Below, piece after piece: positions 35,204 through 43,234 of a DNA stretch of 43,234 nucleotides. A program made the position numbers and the translations under genes. Location: positions 1 through 43,234 of the forward strand of contig QCMN01000011.1 in the NCBI GenBank assembly GCA_003213715.1, read 5' to 3'. Position 1 is the stretch's first letter; each line of letters opens with the position of its first letter. Under the pieces are notes generated by a model. That model saw only the letters and a list, made by a program, of their open reading frames with translations. It made no database searches and was not told the origin of the DNA. Source of the DNA: Pelagibacteraceae bacterium AG-422-B15. Lineage in GTDB: Bacteria > Pseudomonadota > Alphaproteobacteria > Pelagibacterales > AG-422-B15.

Positions 35204-35593
35204 TTATTCGTATTCAGGTTTTTCAGGAAATACCATTGGTCCCAATGGTCTTCCCGCGAGTAAATGAAAGTGTAAGTGAGGTACTTCTTGATGCGCATCC
35301 TTACCAGCATTTGCGATGAGCCTGTATCCTCCTCCTCCAGCTTTTTCACTTATACCCAACATATCTGCTACGTTTGAAATAGCCCGGTTGAAACCAATTA
35401 TTTCTTCGTCCGAAGCATTTGCACTAAAATCATTTATGTCTATGTATTCCCCTTTTGGAATTACTAAGGCATGTGAAGGTGCTTGCGGACGAATATCTTT
35501 GAATGACAGGACATATTCATCCTCATAAATTTTATCACAAGGGATTTCACCTCTTAGAATCTTGGCAAAAATATTTTCCTTATCATATGACAT
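35204..35593 (-). CDS. HIT-family nucleotide hydrolase (HinT-like)
   Basis: The 129-residue protein is a compact histidine-triad hydrolase. The triad H106-L-H108-F-H110-LL lies near the C-terminus, with conserved NIFAKILRGEIPCDKIYEDE at 7-26 and IRPQAPSHALVIPK at 34-47. HinT proteins cleave purine nucleoside phosphoramidates and aminoacyl-adenylates. The gene directly follows hisE with a one-base overlap of stop and start. HIT genes next to hisE are common in alphaproteobacteria, although no role in histidine synthesis is known. Confidence 0.93.
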   Translation of the reverse strand: MSYDKENIFAKILRGEIPCDKIYEDEYVLSFKDIRPQAPSHALVIPKGEYIDINDFSANASDEEIIGFNRAISNVADMLGISEKAGGGGYRLIANAGKDAHQEVPHLHFHLLAGRPLGPMVFPEKPEYE

Positions 35594-35904
35594 TAATCTC
35601 TAAGTCCTGTTTTACCCTCTCTTTTTTCTAACTCTTCATAGACTTGATCAGGAGTTATATCAAATTTTTTCAACATGACTAACAAATGATAAATAAGATC
35701 TGCCGATTCATAAATTATTTGCTCTACATTATCTTCTTCAGCGGCCTCCACAGTTTCAAGTGACTCCTCTTTTAACTTTTCTATACATTTACTTTTACCT
35801 TCTGATATAAGTTTTGCCGTATAAGATTTTGAAGGGTCTTCATTAGCGTGTGAAATAATTGTATCAAAGAGCCGAGCTAATACATCAACTTTTTTACTGC
35901 TCAT
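35593..35904 (-). CDS. hisE: Phosphoribosyl-ATP pyrophosphatase
   Basis: HisE catalyses the second step of histidine synthesis, hydrolysing PR-ATP to PR-AMP. The 103-residue all-alpha MazG-like protein shows VLARLFDTIISHANEDPSKSYTA, the metal-binding KLKEESLETVEAAEEDN block and IIYESADLIYHLLVMLKKFDI. It is a stand-alone HisE, not fused to HisI; hisI is not in this window. The gene overlaps the DUF1330 gene upstream by four bases and the HIT gene downstream by one base. Confidence 0.95.
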   Translation of the reverse strand: MSSKKVDVLARLFDTIISHANEDPSKSYTAKLISEGKSKCIEKLKEESLETVEAAEEDNVEQIIYESADLIYHLLVMLKKFDITPDQVYEELEKREGKTGLRD

Positions 35905-36188
35905 TCCACTCCCTCAACAATTGCAAAAATTCTATCCTTTTCATCTCCCAAGATTTTTTTTGCATTTTGATATTCTTCTGAGTTATAAGCCTGTTTAGCT
36001 ATTTCAATTGTCTCATACTCAACTATGACGTTTCTTTTAAACTCTTTACCTTCCATAGTTGTTTGTTCACCACCCCGTACTAAAAATTTACCATTGTATT
36101 TTTTGACCGCCTCAGTTGCATACTCTGCATATAATTTTTGCTTGTCCGGATGTAATACATTGACTTTTACTACCCAATAACCTTTCAT
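35901..36188 (-). CDS. DUF1330-domain protein
   Basis: The 95-residue protein matches the DUF1330 pattern: MKGYWVVKVNVLHPDKQKLYAEYA at the start, then KFLVRGGEQTTMEG and RNVIVEYETIEIAKQAYNSEEYQ. The fold is a dimeric ferredoxin-like alpha/beta barrel, and the biochemical function is unknown. It is placed between hisF (two-base gap) and hisE (four-base overlap), inside the histidine operon. That is not a standard his gene position, so either it is a passenger or it supports the pathway in some way. Confidence 0.82.
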   Translation of the reverse strand: MKGYWVVKVNVLHPDKQKLYAEYATEAVKKYNGKFLVRGGEQTTMEGKEFKRNVIVEYETIEIAKQAYNSEEYQNAKKILGDEKDRIFAIVEGVE

Positions 36189-36190
36189 AA

Positions 36191-36949
36191 TTAAATCCTA
36201 ACTGCTATATTTTGTTCAGCAAGATATGTTTTTACATCTTTAATACTATATTCTCCGAAATGAAAAATAGAGGCAGCTAATAGAGCGCTAGCTCCCCCCT
36301 TTAATACCCCTTCAACAAAGTGCTCAAGGTTTCCAACGCCACCTGAAGCAATAACAGGAATATCAATAGAGGATGAGACAGTACTCAATAATTCATTGTC
36401 AAATCCTATTTTTGTTCCATCTCTATCCATTGAAGTTAATAATATCTCACCAGCTCCTAAATTAGCTACTTCAATGCAATATTCTAATGCATCAATATCT
36501 GTGGGCTTTCTTCCACCATGGGTAAATATATTCCAACTTTTATCTCCATTTTTTTTTGCATCTACTGCTATAACTATTGTTGAGGAACCATATTTCTTTG
36601 CCGCTTTTGCAACCAGGTCAATGTTTTCAACTGCTGCTGTATTTATAGACACTTTATCTGCTCCATGGTGAAGCAAACGAGATATATCATCAATGGTCCT
36701 GACACCTCCACCTACAGTGAGTGGTATGAAACAATTTTCAGCAGTTTTTTTTACAACTTCAAAGAGGGTTTCTCTATCGTCACTTGATGCAGTTATATCT
36801 AGAAAGCATAGCTCATCAGCTCCCTCAGAATTATAGATTTTTGCTTGTTCAACAGGATCACCAGCATCAATTAAGTCAACAAAATTGACACCTTTGACAA
36901 CTCTCCCTCGATCAACATCTAAACAGGGTATGATTCTTTTTTTTAGCAT
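36191..36949 (-). CDS. hisF: Imidazole glycerol phosphate synthase, cyclase subunit HisF
   Basis: HisF uses ammonia from HisH to turn PRFAR into imidazole glycerol phosphate and AICAR. The 252-residue TIM barrel has [19 protein letters not shown] with catalytic Asp11, the phosphate-binding [12 protein letters not shown] and [13 protein letters not shown] loops, IVIAVDAKK with the second catalytic Asp, and [16 protein letters not shown]. Length matches the family. It starts one base after hisA stops and belongs with hisA and hisH in one operon. Confidence 0.98.
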   Translation of the reverse strand: MLKKRIIPCLDVDRGRVVKGVNFVDLIDAGDPVEQAKIYNSEGADELCFLDITASSDDRETLFEVVKKTAENCFIPLTVGGGVRTIDDISRLLHHGADKVSINTAAVENIDLVAKAAKKYGSSTIVIAVDAKKNGDKSWNIFTHGGRKPTDIDALEYCIEVANLGAGEILLTSMDRDGTKIGFDNELLSTVSSSIDIPVIASGGVGNLEHFVEGVLKGGASALLAASIFHFGEYSIKDVKTYLAEQNIAVRI

Positions 36950-36950
36950 T

Positions 36951-37673
36951 CTATCTAACTATCTTTAATGCCTCAGCAATATCAATATTTTTGTCGTAAA
37001 TTGCTTTACCTACAATTACACCTTTTATTTGTGAGTAATTTTTTTTCTTTAGGATAATAAGGTCCGAGATATTTGATACCCCGCCTGATGCAACACAGTC
37101 AATTTTTGTTTGAACCATGACATTTTCTAGCATTTCAAAGTTAATTCCTTGCTTCATACCATCCCTCATAACGTCAGTAATTATTATTGAGTTGATTTTA
37201 AGATCTTCTATACTTTTCAAGAAATCAAAAATTTGTAAATCTTTTACCTCTTTCCAACCTTTTGTGGCGATTTGGTTTTGCTTAATGTCGAGAGCAATTG
37301 AAATTCTATTAGGATAATTGCAAACTGATTTCTCAAAAAAAGTTTTATTTTCGAAAGCTGATGTTCCAATAATAACATTATTAACACCAATATTAATGAG
37401 TCTTTCAACTCCTTCTATATTCCTTACTCCGCCACCGAACTGGATCTTAAGATTTGTATTTTTTTTTATTTGCTCAATAGATTTAATATTTTCAAAATTG
37501 CCCTTGAGCGCACCATCTAGGTCGACGCAATGCAAATATTCCACTCCAGAGTCTTCAAAAATTTTAGCCTGTTCTAACGGTGACTCATTGTATGTTGTAG
37601 ATTTTTTAAAATCACCTTGTATTAATCTTACACATTTACCGTCTTTTAAATCAATTGCTGGAAATAAAATCAT
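36951..37673 (-). CDS. hisA: ProFAR isomerase HisA
   Basis: HisA isomerises ProFAR to PRFAR. The chosen ATG at 37673 opens [20 protein letters not shown] with catalytic Asp8 and overlaps the hisH stop as ATGA. A start four codons upstream (37685) would extend further into hisH. The 240-residue TIM barrel has [17 protein letters not shown] and [13 protein letters not shown] phosphate loops and [14 protein letters not shown] with the second catalytic Asp. Its sequence is more diverged and Lys/Asn-rich than HisF, as expected in an AT-rich genome. Confidence 0.96.
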   Translation of the reverse strand: MILFPAIDLKDGKCVRLIQGDFKKSTTYNESPLEQAKIFEDSGVEYLHCVDLDGALKGNFENIKSIEQIKKNTNLKIQFGGGVRNIEGVERLINIGVNNVIIGTSAFENKTFFEKSVCNYPNRISIALDIKQNQIATKGWKEVKDLQIFDFLKSIEDLKINSIIITDVMRDGMKQGINFEMLENVMVQTKIDCVASGGVSNISDLIILKKKNYSQIKGVIVGKAIYDKNIDIAEALKIVR

Positions 37674-38308
37674 GAAGGTTCCCACTCAAGAAAGTTTGTA
37701 ATTATTTGTTTTCCGTTATTATGACTTTTTTCTGGATGAAATTGTGTACCAAAAATATTTTCCTTGAGTACTGCTGCAGTAATTGGATTTGGATATTTTG
37801 TAGTTGCAATACAATTTTCATTTTTTTGAGTTCTAAAGTAGTAACTGTGCACAAAATAAAAATCAGTATTTTGTGAAATATTATTCAATAATTCATGATT
37901 GCGAAAAGTGACTTCATTCCATCCCATGTGTGGAATTTTATAATCAGCTGGAGCCTCGATCTTGATTACTTCTCCGGGTATCCATCCAAAGCCCTCACAT
38001 TCACCAAATTCTAAAGATTTTTCTGCTAGTAATTGCATTCCAACACAAATGCCCATAAAAGCCTTTTTTTCGCCAATTACCACTTGTTTAAGACTTTCAA
38101 ATAGACCGTCTATTTTGTGAATTGCGTTCTTACAGTCTTGAAAAGCTCCAACTCCAGGAAGAACTATTTTATCGGCTTTTAATATTTCAGATGGTGTGTT
38201 TGTAACAATAATTTCATATGGATTTTCTAAGTTATTGTTTACGGCTTCAAATGCCTTGTGTACTGAATGTAAATTTCCTGAGCCGTAGTTGATAATTACT
38301 AACTTCAT
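37670..38308 (-). CDS. hisH: Imidazole glycerol phosphate synthase, glutaminase subunit HisH
   Basis: HisH hydrolyses glutamine and channels ammonia to HisF. The 212-residue class I glutamine amidotransferase has IINYGSGNLHSV, KIVLPGVGAFQDC, the nucleophile Cys88 in MGICVGMQLL, and the His191-Pro-Glu193 pair in GTQFHPEKS, so the triad is complete. Start and stop overlap bcp and hisA by four bases each, which indicates translational coupling in the operon. Confidence 0.97.
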   Translation of the reverse strand: MKLVIINYGSGNLHSVHKAFEAVNNNLENPYEIIVTNTPSEILKADKIVLPGVGAFQDCKNAIHKIDGLFESLKQVVIGEKKAFMGICVGMQLLAEKSLEFGECEGFGWIPGEVIKIEAPADYKIPHMGWNEVTFRNHELLNNISQNTDFYFVHSYYFRTQKNENCIATTKYPNPITAAVLKENIFGTQFHPEKSHNNGKQIITNFLEWEPS

Positions 38309-38763
38309 TTATTCATTTGTTTAATAGTATCAACAACTTCCTCTACATGATTATTTACTTTCACTTTTCTCCAAACCTTTACGACCTTGCCTTTCATAAT
38401 GAGAAATGTAGATCTATCTATGCCCTTGTACGTTCTGCCATACATACTTTTTTTAATCCATACACCAAATTTTTCACAGATTTTATCACTCTCATCAGAA
38501 AGAAGATCAAATTTTAATTTATATTTTTCAGCAAATTTATTTTGTTTTTGAACGGTATCTTTGGATATACCATAAACTCTTACCTTTAGATTGTTTAACT
38601 TTCGAAGATTGCTTTGGAAATCACAAGACTCTTTTGTACAACCTGGAGTATCCGCTTTAGGATAAAAATAAATTACCGTATCCTCTTTTGTAGGAAATTT
38701 AACTTCTTCATCTTTCTGATTTTTAAGTTTAAATGAAGGTAACTTTTGGCCTTCTTTAATCAT
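38305..38763 (-). CDS. bcp: Peroxiredoxin, Bcp/PrxQ type
   Basis: Bcp is a thiol peroxidase that reduces hydrogen peroxide and organic peroxides. The 152-residue protein has KLPSFKLKNQKDEEV, VIYFYPKADTPGC and the peroxidatic Cys42 with a resolving Cys47 five residues later (CTKESC). FGVWIKKSMYGRTYKGIDRSTFLI is also typical. It lies between hisB (two-base gap) and hisH (four-base overlap), so it is expressed with histidine genes. The usual alphaproteobacterial occupant of this position is a small membrane protein (DUF2628) or nothing. Confidence 0.94.
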   Translation of the reverse strand: MIKEGQKLPSFKLKNQKDEEVKFPTKEDTVIYFYPKADTPGCTKESCDFQSNLRKLNNLKVRVYGISKDTVQKQNKFAEKYKLKFDLLSDESDKICEKFGVWIKKSMYGRTYKGIDRSTFLIMKGKVVKVWRKVKVNNHVEEVVDTIKQMNK

Positions 38764-38765
38764 TA

Positions 38766-39365
38766 TTAAAGTTGTCCTTTGGTAGAAGGAATGTTCATTC
38801 CCTCTCGCTCGTTAATCGCAACAGCATTTCTTAAACTTCTTGCCAAAGCCTTAAAGCAAGACTCAATTATATGATGGTTATTTTCTCCATAAATATTTTC
38901 CACATGTAATGTTGTTCCACTTGCTTGTGCAAAAGCTTGGAACCATTCTTTAAATAATTCGGTATCAAAGTCACCTTGAGAAGATGTTATCTTTGGAGCA
39001 CTAAATTTTACTTTCCAAATTAAATAAGGTCTATTTGATAGATCAAGTGCAACTCTTGATAACGTTTCATCCATGGGAATATATGAGTGCGCATAACGTG
39101 TAATACCTTGTCGATTACCTAATGCTTTTGATAAACATTCGCCAATTGCAATGCCTGTATCCTCAGTTGTATGGTGATAATCAATGTGAGTATCTCCTGT
39201 AGCTTTTATCTTCATATCAATCAGTGAGTGCTTTGACAGTTGTTCAAGCATGTGGTCAAGAAATCCTATGCCAGTCTTGATATCGTACTTACCTGTTCCG
39301 TCGATATTAATATCGACAGAGATAGAGGTTTCTTTCGTGTCTCTTTTATACTCTGCTGTTCTCAT
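38766..39365 (-). CDS. hisB: Imidazoleglycerol-phosphate dehydratase
   Basis: HisB dehydrates imidazole glycerol phosphate in step six of histidine synthesis. The 199-residue mono-functional enzyme has [14 protein letters not shown], the manganese-binding [18 protein letters not shown], the second histidine block [20 protein letters not shown] and the C-terminal IPSTKGQL. There is no fused phosphatase domain, as is usual outside enterics. It is the first gene of the minus-strand his operon and diverges from hslV over 115 bases. Confidence 0.98.
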   Translation of the reverse strand: MRTAEYKRDTKETSISVDINIDGTGKYDIKTGIGFLDHMLEQLSKHSLIDMKIKATGDTHIDYHHTTEDTGIAIGECLSKALGNRQGITRYAHSYIPMDETLSRVALDLSNRPYLIWKVKFSAPKITSSQGDFDTELFKEWFQAFAQASGTTLHVENIYGENNHHIIESCFKALARSLRNAVAINEREGMNIPSTKGQL

Positions 39366-39442
39366 AACAAAATCCAGTCGGTTTCTATCAATAAATCACT
39401 GAATTATCTATAAAAAATGTAATTTTTAATGAAAAGTCAGGG

Positions 39443-39472
39443 CTTGAAGTTAATAAATAAATAGCCACATAA
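39443..39472 (+). promoter_or_regulatory. Candidate heat-shock (RpoH-type) promoter for hslVU
   Basis: The 115-base gap between hisB and hslV contains CTTGAA (39443-39448) and CCACATAA (39465-39472), with 18 bases between CTTG and the -10. This fits RpoH promoters (CTTGAA, then CCnCAT-like) and resembles the site before dnaK. The -10 ends eight bases before the hslV ATG, so the transcript would have almost no leader, and no Shine-Dalgarno sequence is present. A clear promoter for hisB on the opposite strand was not found in the rest of the gap. Confidence 0.6.
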
Positions 39473-39480
39473 CATACAAC

Positions 39481-40032
39481 ATGGAAAATCAACAAAGTCA
39501 ATCATGGCACGGCACAACTATTATTAGTGTAAGAAAAGGCAATCAGGTTGTTGTCGCGGGAGACGGACAAGTTAGTCTTGGAAATACTGTTATTAAAGGC
39601 ACTGCCCAAAAGGTTAGAAAAATAGGTGATGGTAGTGTTATCGCTGGTTTTGCCGGAGCAACTGCAGATGCATTTACTTTATTTGAAAGACTGGAAGCGA
39701 AACTAGAAAAGCATCCTAAACAGCTTACCAGAGCATGTGTTGAACTGGCGAAAGATTGGCGTACCGACAAATATTTAAGGCGCCTAGAAGCACTTCTTAC
39801 AGTTGCAGACTCTTCTACATCACTTCTAATTACTGGAATGGGTGATGTGTTAGACCCTGAAGGGTCAATTATTGGAATTGGTAGCGGTGGTAATTATGCA
39901 CTATCCGCTGCTAAAGCGCTGATTGATACTGATCTTACCGCTGAAGAAATTGCTTTAAAGTCACTAAAAATTGCTGGCGAAATTTGTGTTTTCACAAACA
40001 GCAATGTTACACTTGAAAAAATTGAGTATTAG
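39481..40032 (+). CDS. hslV: ATP-dependent protease peptidase subunit HslV
   Basis: HslV forms the proteasome-like double hexamer that degrades unfolded proteins with HslU. The 183-residue precursor has an 11-residue propeptide ending WHG, and Thr12 is the expected mature N-terminal nucleophile in [34 protein letters not shown] and [16 protein letters not shown] are family blocks. hslU begins three bases after the stop. The candidate heat-shock promoter upstream fits the stress role. Confidence 0.98.
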   Translation: MENQQSQSWHGTTIISVRKGNQVVVAGDGQVSLGNTVIKGTAQKVRKIGDGSVIAGFAGATADAFTLFERLEAKLEKHPKQLTRACVELAKDWRTDKYLRRLEALLTVADSSTSLLITGMGDVLDPEGSIIGIGSGGNYALSAAKALIDTDLTAEEIALKSLKIAGEICVFTNSNVTLEKIEY

Positions 40033-40035
40033 ATA

Positions 40036-41340
40036 ATGCAAGCATTTTCACCAAGGGAAATTGTTTCCGAACTTGATAGATATATTATTGGCCAAGATGA
40101 TGCAAAAAAATCTGTAGCCATAGCATTAAGGAATCGTTGGCGACGTCAGCAGTTACCAGAGGATATGAGAGAAGAGGTTCTTCCAAAAAATATTTTAATG
40201 ATTGGTCCTACTGGAATTGGTAAAACTGAAATTTCTAGAAGGCTCTCAAAATTAGCACAAGCACCGTTTATAAAAGTTGAAGCAACAAAATTTACAGAAG
40301 TTGGGTATGTAGGTAGAGATGTGGAATCTATTGTTCGTGATTTGATTGAAATAGCAATTACAATGGTTCGTGAAATAAAGAGAAAAGAAGTAAAGGCAAA
40401 AGCACAATTAGCTGCTGAAGAACGTGTGTTAGACGCTTTAGTTGGACCAGGTTCAGGGCCTACTACAAGAGAAAGTTTCAGAAAAAAACTTAGAAATAAT
40501 GAACTCAATGAAAAAGAAATTGAAATAGCTGTTCAAGATACAGGATCATTTCCAACAATTGACCTTCAAGGTGGACAAGGTGCTGGTATAGGAATGATAA
40601 ATCTAAACGACATGCTTGGTAAAGCTATGGGACCAAAAACTAAAAAGAAGAAAACAACAGTTGCCGACTCTTATGAGATTTTGGTTAATGAGGAGTCAGA
40701 TAAATTAATTGATACTGATCACATTGTGAATGAGGCAAAAAGAGCAGTCGAAGACAATGGCATTGTATTTATTGATGAAATAGACAAAGTTTGCGCAAGA
40801 AGTGAAAGGGTTGGTGGTGATGTTTCAAGGGAAGGTGTTCAAAGAGATTTATTACCTTTAATTGAGGGAACAACAGTTAACACTAAACACGGAACAATCA
40901 AAACTGATCACATACTTTTTATAGCTTCTGGAGCCTTTCAACTGTCAAAACCATCTGATCTATTGCCAGAATTACAGGGCAGATTGCCAATAAGGGTCAA
41001 TCTCAAAGCACTTTCACAAGAGGACTTTAAACGTATCCTAACAGAACCCAAATATAGCTTGATAAAACAGTATGAGGCACTGATGGGTACTGAAGATGTA
41101 AAAATCAGTTTCAGCGAGGACGGAATAGATGCCATAGCAACCTTAGCTGTGGATATAAACTCAACCATTGAAAATATTGGTGCTCGCCGTTTGCATACCA
41201 TTCTTGAGAGAGTATTAGAAGATATTAGTTTCTCAGCGGCAGATAAAGGTGGAGAAAAAATTACAATTGATGCAAACTACGTTAAAGATAATGTGAATGA
41301 GTTATCTAAAGATACTGATCTTTCCAAGTTCATTCTCTAA
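40036..41340 (+). CDS. hslU: ATP-dependent protease ATPase subunit HslU
   Basis: HslU is the AAA+ unfoldase that feeds HslV. The 434-residue protein begins with the family motif [34 protein letters not shown]. It has Walker [10 protein letters not shown] at 57-65, the pore loop [15 protein letters not shown], an I domain (about 110-230), Walker [12 protein letters not shown] and sensor regions. The C-terminus ends DLSKFIL, the tail that inserts into HslV. Length is normal. Confidence 0.99.
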   Translation: MQAFSPREIVSELDRYIIGQDDAKKSVAIALRNRWRRQQLPEDMREEVLPKNILMIGPTGIGKTEISRRLSKLAQAPFIKVEATKFTEVGYVGRDVESIVRDLIEIAITMVREIKRKEVKAKAQLAAEERVLDALVGPGSGPTTRESFRKKLRNNELNEKEIEIAVQDTGSFPTIDLQGGQGAGIGMINLNDMLGKAMGPKTKKKKTTVADSYEILVNEESDKLIDTDHIVNEAKRAVEDNGIVFIDEIDKVCARSERVGGDVSREGVQRDLLPLIEGTTVNTKHGTIKTDHILFIASGAFQLSKPSDLLPELQGRLPIRVNLKALSQEDFKRILTEPKYSLIKQYEALMGTEDVKISFSEDGIDAIATLAVDINSTIENIGARRLHTILERVLEDISFSAADKGGEKITIDANYVKDNVNELSKDTDLSKFIL

Positions 41341-41345
41341 TTTTT

Positions 41346-41774
41346 ATGTCACTGAAAACAAAAAAGACTCATTTAAATAAGATAAAGGTTCGTTACTCAG
41401 AAGTTGACTGTCAGAGAATAGTTTATAATTCACATTATTTGACATATTTTGATATTTCTCTCAGTGAGATGCTCGAAGACTGTTTTGATCAGGATGAATA
41501 TGTAAAACAGACTAATAACGATTTTCACACAGTTGGTGTGCAAATGAATTTTAAAAGTCCTGCAAGATTAAATGATCAACTCGAAGTTTACACAGGGATA
41601 AAAAAACTTGGAAACTCGAGTATGACTTTTACACAAGAAATTTATAGATCTGGATCCGATGAAATTATGAATGAAGCAGTTATTACTTGGGTTAACACAG
41701 ACCAAAAAAGTATGAAGTCTTCTAAAATTCCAGATAATATAAAAGAAAAGTTAAATAAGTATTTGATAGATTAA
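41346..41774 (+). CDS. Acyl-CoA thioesterase, 4HBT/YbgC type
   Basis: The 142-residue hotdog protein has VRYSEVDCQRIVYNSHYLTYFDISLSEML (about 14-43), a variant of the YbgC/4-hydroxybenzoyl-CoA thioesterase motif with catalytic Asp. VGVQMNFKSPARLNDQLEVYTGI follows. It probably cleaves a small acyl-CoA; substrate unknown. It begins five bases after hslU without a visible ribosome binding site, suggesting cotranscription. Its stop overlaps the convergent timA gene by four bases. Confidence 0.87.
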   Translation: MSLKTKKTHLNKIKVRYSEVDCQRIVYNSHYLTYFDISLSEMLEDCFDQDEYVKQTNNDFHTVGVQMNFKSPARLNDQLEVYTGIKKLGNSSMTFTQEIYRSGSDEIMNEAVITWVNTDQKSMKSSKIPDNIKEKLNKYLID

Positions 41775-42385
41775 TCAGAGGTCGCCGTTAATAACCAATT
41801 AGAAGTTTTTTTATCTTTTATTTTTTCAAAAGTCCAAACATCTGTAATTTTTTGCACCTGATTAAGACTGCCTGAAATTACTTCATCTTTACTATTTTTA
41901 ATACATGTAATCATTTCAGAAATAAATCTCACTGTTACTTCCATAGGATTTTTTTTCAGGTCTTTGTGAACAATTTCAGATTTTTCTATACCTATAAAAT
42001 TAAATTCTACAGTTTCATTTTTACTATTTCGTTCATCTATTACTGACGTAAAGCTATTTAATACTTCATTAGATAGCAAAGGCTTAAGGGCATCTTTATT
42101 GCCATTTTCAAAATTTGTGACGATCGTTTCATACGCATTTGATGCACCGCGTAAAAAATCGTCTTTATCAAACCAACCGTCTTCTCTTGAACCTGAAGAA
42201 ACTTTTGGTTCGATAGTTACAACTTTTTCTTCTGAAGATTGTTGAGGAGTTTCATAATTATATGAAGTTTTATCTGTTTTCTCATGGCCGGTTCGTCTCC
42301 CAAGCACACTTCTAAGTCGTAACAGAACTATTCCTGCTATTATTGCTAGAATTAGAATGTCAATATATTGAAATGCTTCACTCAT
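41771..42385 (-). CDS. Tim44/TimA-domain protein, membrane-anchored
   Basis: The 204-residue protein has an N-terminal membrane helix (about 7-24, YIDILILAIIAGIVLLRL) followed by RSVLGRRTG and a disordered linker. A C-terminal Tim44-like domain (about 75-204) contains FLRGASNAYETIVTNFENGNKDALKPLLSNEVLNSF. The alphaproteobacterial TimA family is related to mitochondrial Tim44, the membrane anchor of the import motor, but its bacterial role is not firmly known. The gene is divergent from fxsA-secB over 67 bases, and proximity to the export chaperone SecB fits membrane protein trafficking. Confidence 0.9.
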   Translation of the reverse strand: MSEAFQYIDILILAIIAGIVLLRLRSVLGRRTGHEKTDKTSYNYETPQQSSEEKVVTIEPKVSSGSREDGWFDKDDFLRGASNAYETIVTNFENGNKDALKPLLSNEVLNSFTSVIDERNSKNETVEFNFIGIEKSEIVHKDLKKNPMEVTVRFISEMITCIKNSKDEVISGSLNQVQKITDVWTFEKIKDKKTSNWLLTATSD

Positions 42386-42452
42386 ATAGTTAAATATTAT
42401 AGAGTCCTTATTTAGGTATTTAAACTAAACTTTCAACAATTACTTACATATT

Positions 42453-42881
42453 TTGTTTTTATTTATCGCACTTTTTATACTTATCCCAATCATTGAAATT
42501 AGTTTATTTATTGAAATTGGGAGCATTATTGGATCGTTCTACACCATAATGCTTATATTCGTCACTGCAATTGTAGGTGTATTTTTTGTCCGTCAACAAG
42601 GAATAAGTACATTTCAAAAGTTAACATCTCAATTGCAAAATTTAGAAACGCCTGTTCAGACGATGTTTGAAGGGCTGGTCATTCTTATCTCTGGTATTCT
42701 TTTAATTACTCCTGGATTTTTTACTGATGCTTTAGGTTTTCTAGGATTGATACCATTCTCTAGAATAATTTTCATAAAGTTAGTAGCAAGTTACATTCTT
42801 TCTAGATATGGTAAGCGAGGTAATCAAAATGAAAATACCATTGAAGGTGAATTCATTGATATAGATGAAGAGGAAAAATAA
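42453..42881 (+). CDS. fxsA: FxsA-family membrane protein
   Basis: The 142-residue inner-membrane protein has hydrophobic segments at about 2-20, 25-47 and 70-92. It shows the FxsA pattern: LIPIIEISLFIEIGSIIGSF, then GVFFVRQQGISTF, and ILLITPGFFTDALGFLGLIPFSR. The C-terminus is hydrophilic and acidic. No ATG is available in frame; the best start is the TTG at 42453, so translation initiation is unusual. FxsA of E. coli affects exclusion of phage T7 by F plasmids, but its normal role is unknown. secB follows after two bases. Confidence 0.88.
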   Translation: MFLFIALFILIPIIEISLFIEIGSIIGSFYTIMLIFVTAIVGVFFVRQQGISTFQKLTSQLQNLETPVQTMFEGLVILISGILLITPGFFTDALGFLGLIPFSRIIFIKLVASYILSRYGKRGNQNENTIEGEFIDIDEEEK

Positions 42882-42883
42882 CA

Positions 42884-43234
42884 GTGGATGTAAAAACGAA
42901 AATTATCACACAATTTGTTAGAGACTTATCATTTGAAAATCCTAATGGACCAGGATCATTTCAACCAGGTAGCGATCGACCCACTATTAATGCAAATGTT
43001 GATGTCAAAGCACAAAATAGAAAAGATACCAATATTTATGAAGTCGAGCTGAACGTGAGTGTAAATGCTTCACGCACGGATCAGAATTTGTATATCGTGG
43101 ATCTAAAGTACGTTGGAATATTTGAAATTGAAAATCTTACTGACGATGTTAAAGAAGCTTACTTGCTAGTAGAATGTCCAAGACAACTTTTTCCATTTGC
43201 AAGAAGAATTATTTACGACTTACATGCTGACGGT
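42884..43234 (+). CDS. secB: Protein-export chaperone SecB, N-terminal part
   Basis: SecB is the tetrameric chaperone that keeps preproteins unfolded and hands them to SecA. The gene runs off the right edge; 117 codons are visible. Translation from a GTG at 42884 gives VKTKIITQFVRDLSFENPNG, then TINANVDVKAQNRKDTNIYE and LLVECPRQLFPFARRIIYDL, all classic SecB blocks. An ATG four bases later is out of frame, so GTG is the likely start. It follows fxsA by two bases. Confidence 0.93.
   Translation, partial: MDVKTKIITQFVRDLSFENPNGPGSFQPGSDRPTINANVDVKAQNRKDTNIYEVELNVSVNASRTDQNLYIVDLKYVGIFEIENLTDDVKEAYLLVECPRQLFPFARRIIYDLHADG

Noticed and set aside
39366..39442. Promoter for the hisB operon
   Set aside because: Several AT-rich hexamers exist on the minus strand, but none has both boxes with acceptable spacing.
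1..43234. Mobile element, CRISPR array, phage or defence island
   Set aside because: I saw no transposase, integrase, direct-repeat array, restriction enzyme or toxin-antitoxin pair. Gene order and composition are uniform housekeeping throughout.

Overview
The window is a compact, AT-rich stretch (about one third G+C by eye) of a bacterial chromosome. Almost every gene is a core housekeeping gene, and the gene order is alphaproteobacterial: tsaB-fur-plsC-miaB-phoH-ybeY-corC-lnt-metK-trmB-nusA-infB; murJ-trpS-usp-nfuA; rsmI next to lpoA with gshB; rdgB-rph facing grpE-dnaK-dnaJ-dapB-nth; hisB..hisE facing hslVU; and timA facing fxsA-secB. Very short intergenic gaps, Lys/Asn/Ile-rich proteins and missing accessory genes point to a streamlined, probably free-living and possibly marine alphaproteobacterium. 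That lineage is inferred from gene order and composition, not from a search. I see no rRNA, tRNA, CRISPR array, insertion sequence, prophage or integration site, and no gap above 300 bases lacks a gene.

Layout. Positions 1-10706 (minus) hold one long, tightly packed run from tsaB to nusA and the 5' end of infB. It covers tRNA modification, the iron/manganese regulator Fur, phospholipid and lipoprotein acylation, ribosome maturation, SAM synthesis and transcription/translation factors. Positions 10748-12743 hold a secreted polysaccharide deacetylase convergent with a Bax-type glucosaminidase. Positions 12757-16432 (minus) hold murJ (frameshifted), trpS, a universal stress protein and the Fe-S carrier nfuA. 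Positions 16555-18822 hold a two-domain malic enzyme. Positions 18819-22238 (minus) hold an esterase, gshB, a BON-domain protein and rsmI, facing lpoA. Positions 23528-24848 (minus) hold rdgB and rph. Positions 24908-28654 hold the DnaK chaperone set, followed by dapB and nth. Positions 30233-32759 hold an SDR / adenosine-kinase-like / SDR operon. Positions 32745-39365 (minus) hold a glycosyltransferase, a reductase, a thioesterase, a HIT protein and the histidine genes hisE-F-A-H-B, with bcp and a DUF1330 gene inserted. Positions 39481-41774 hold hslV, hslU and a thioesterase. The right end has timA, fxsA and the start of secB.

Points of most interest: a hairpin with a U-run lies between a plausible promoter and the nusA start codon, which suggests NusA-dependent attenuation of its own operon. 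trmB and murJ each carry a +1 frameshift at or near an A/T homopolymer. rimP, ylxR and hrcA are missing from their usual places, and the chaperone and protease genes have RpoH-like promoters instead. rsmI and lpoA diverge with no base between their start codons. One SDR lacks its catalytic Ser and Tyr, and the endonuclease III cysteines have unusual spacing. I did not find an obviously new multi-gene defence or mobile system.
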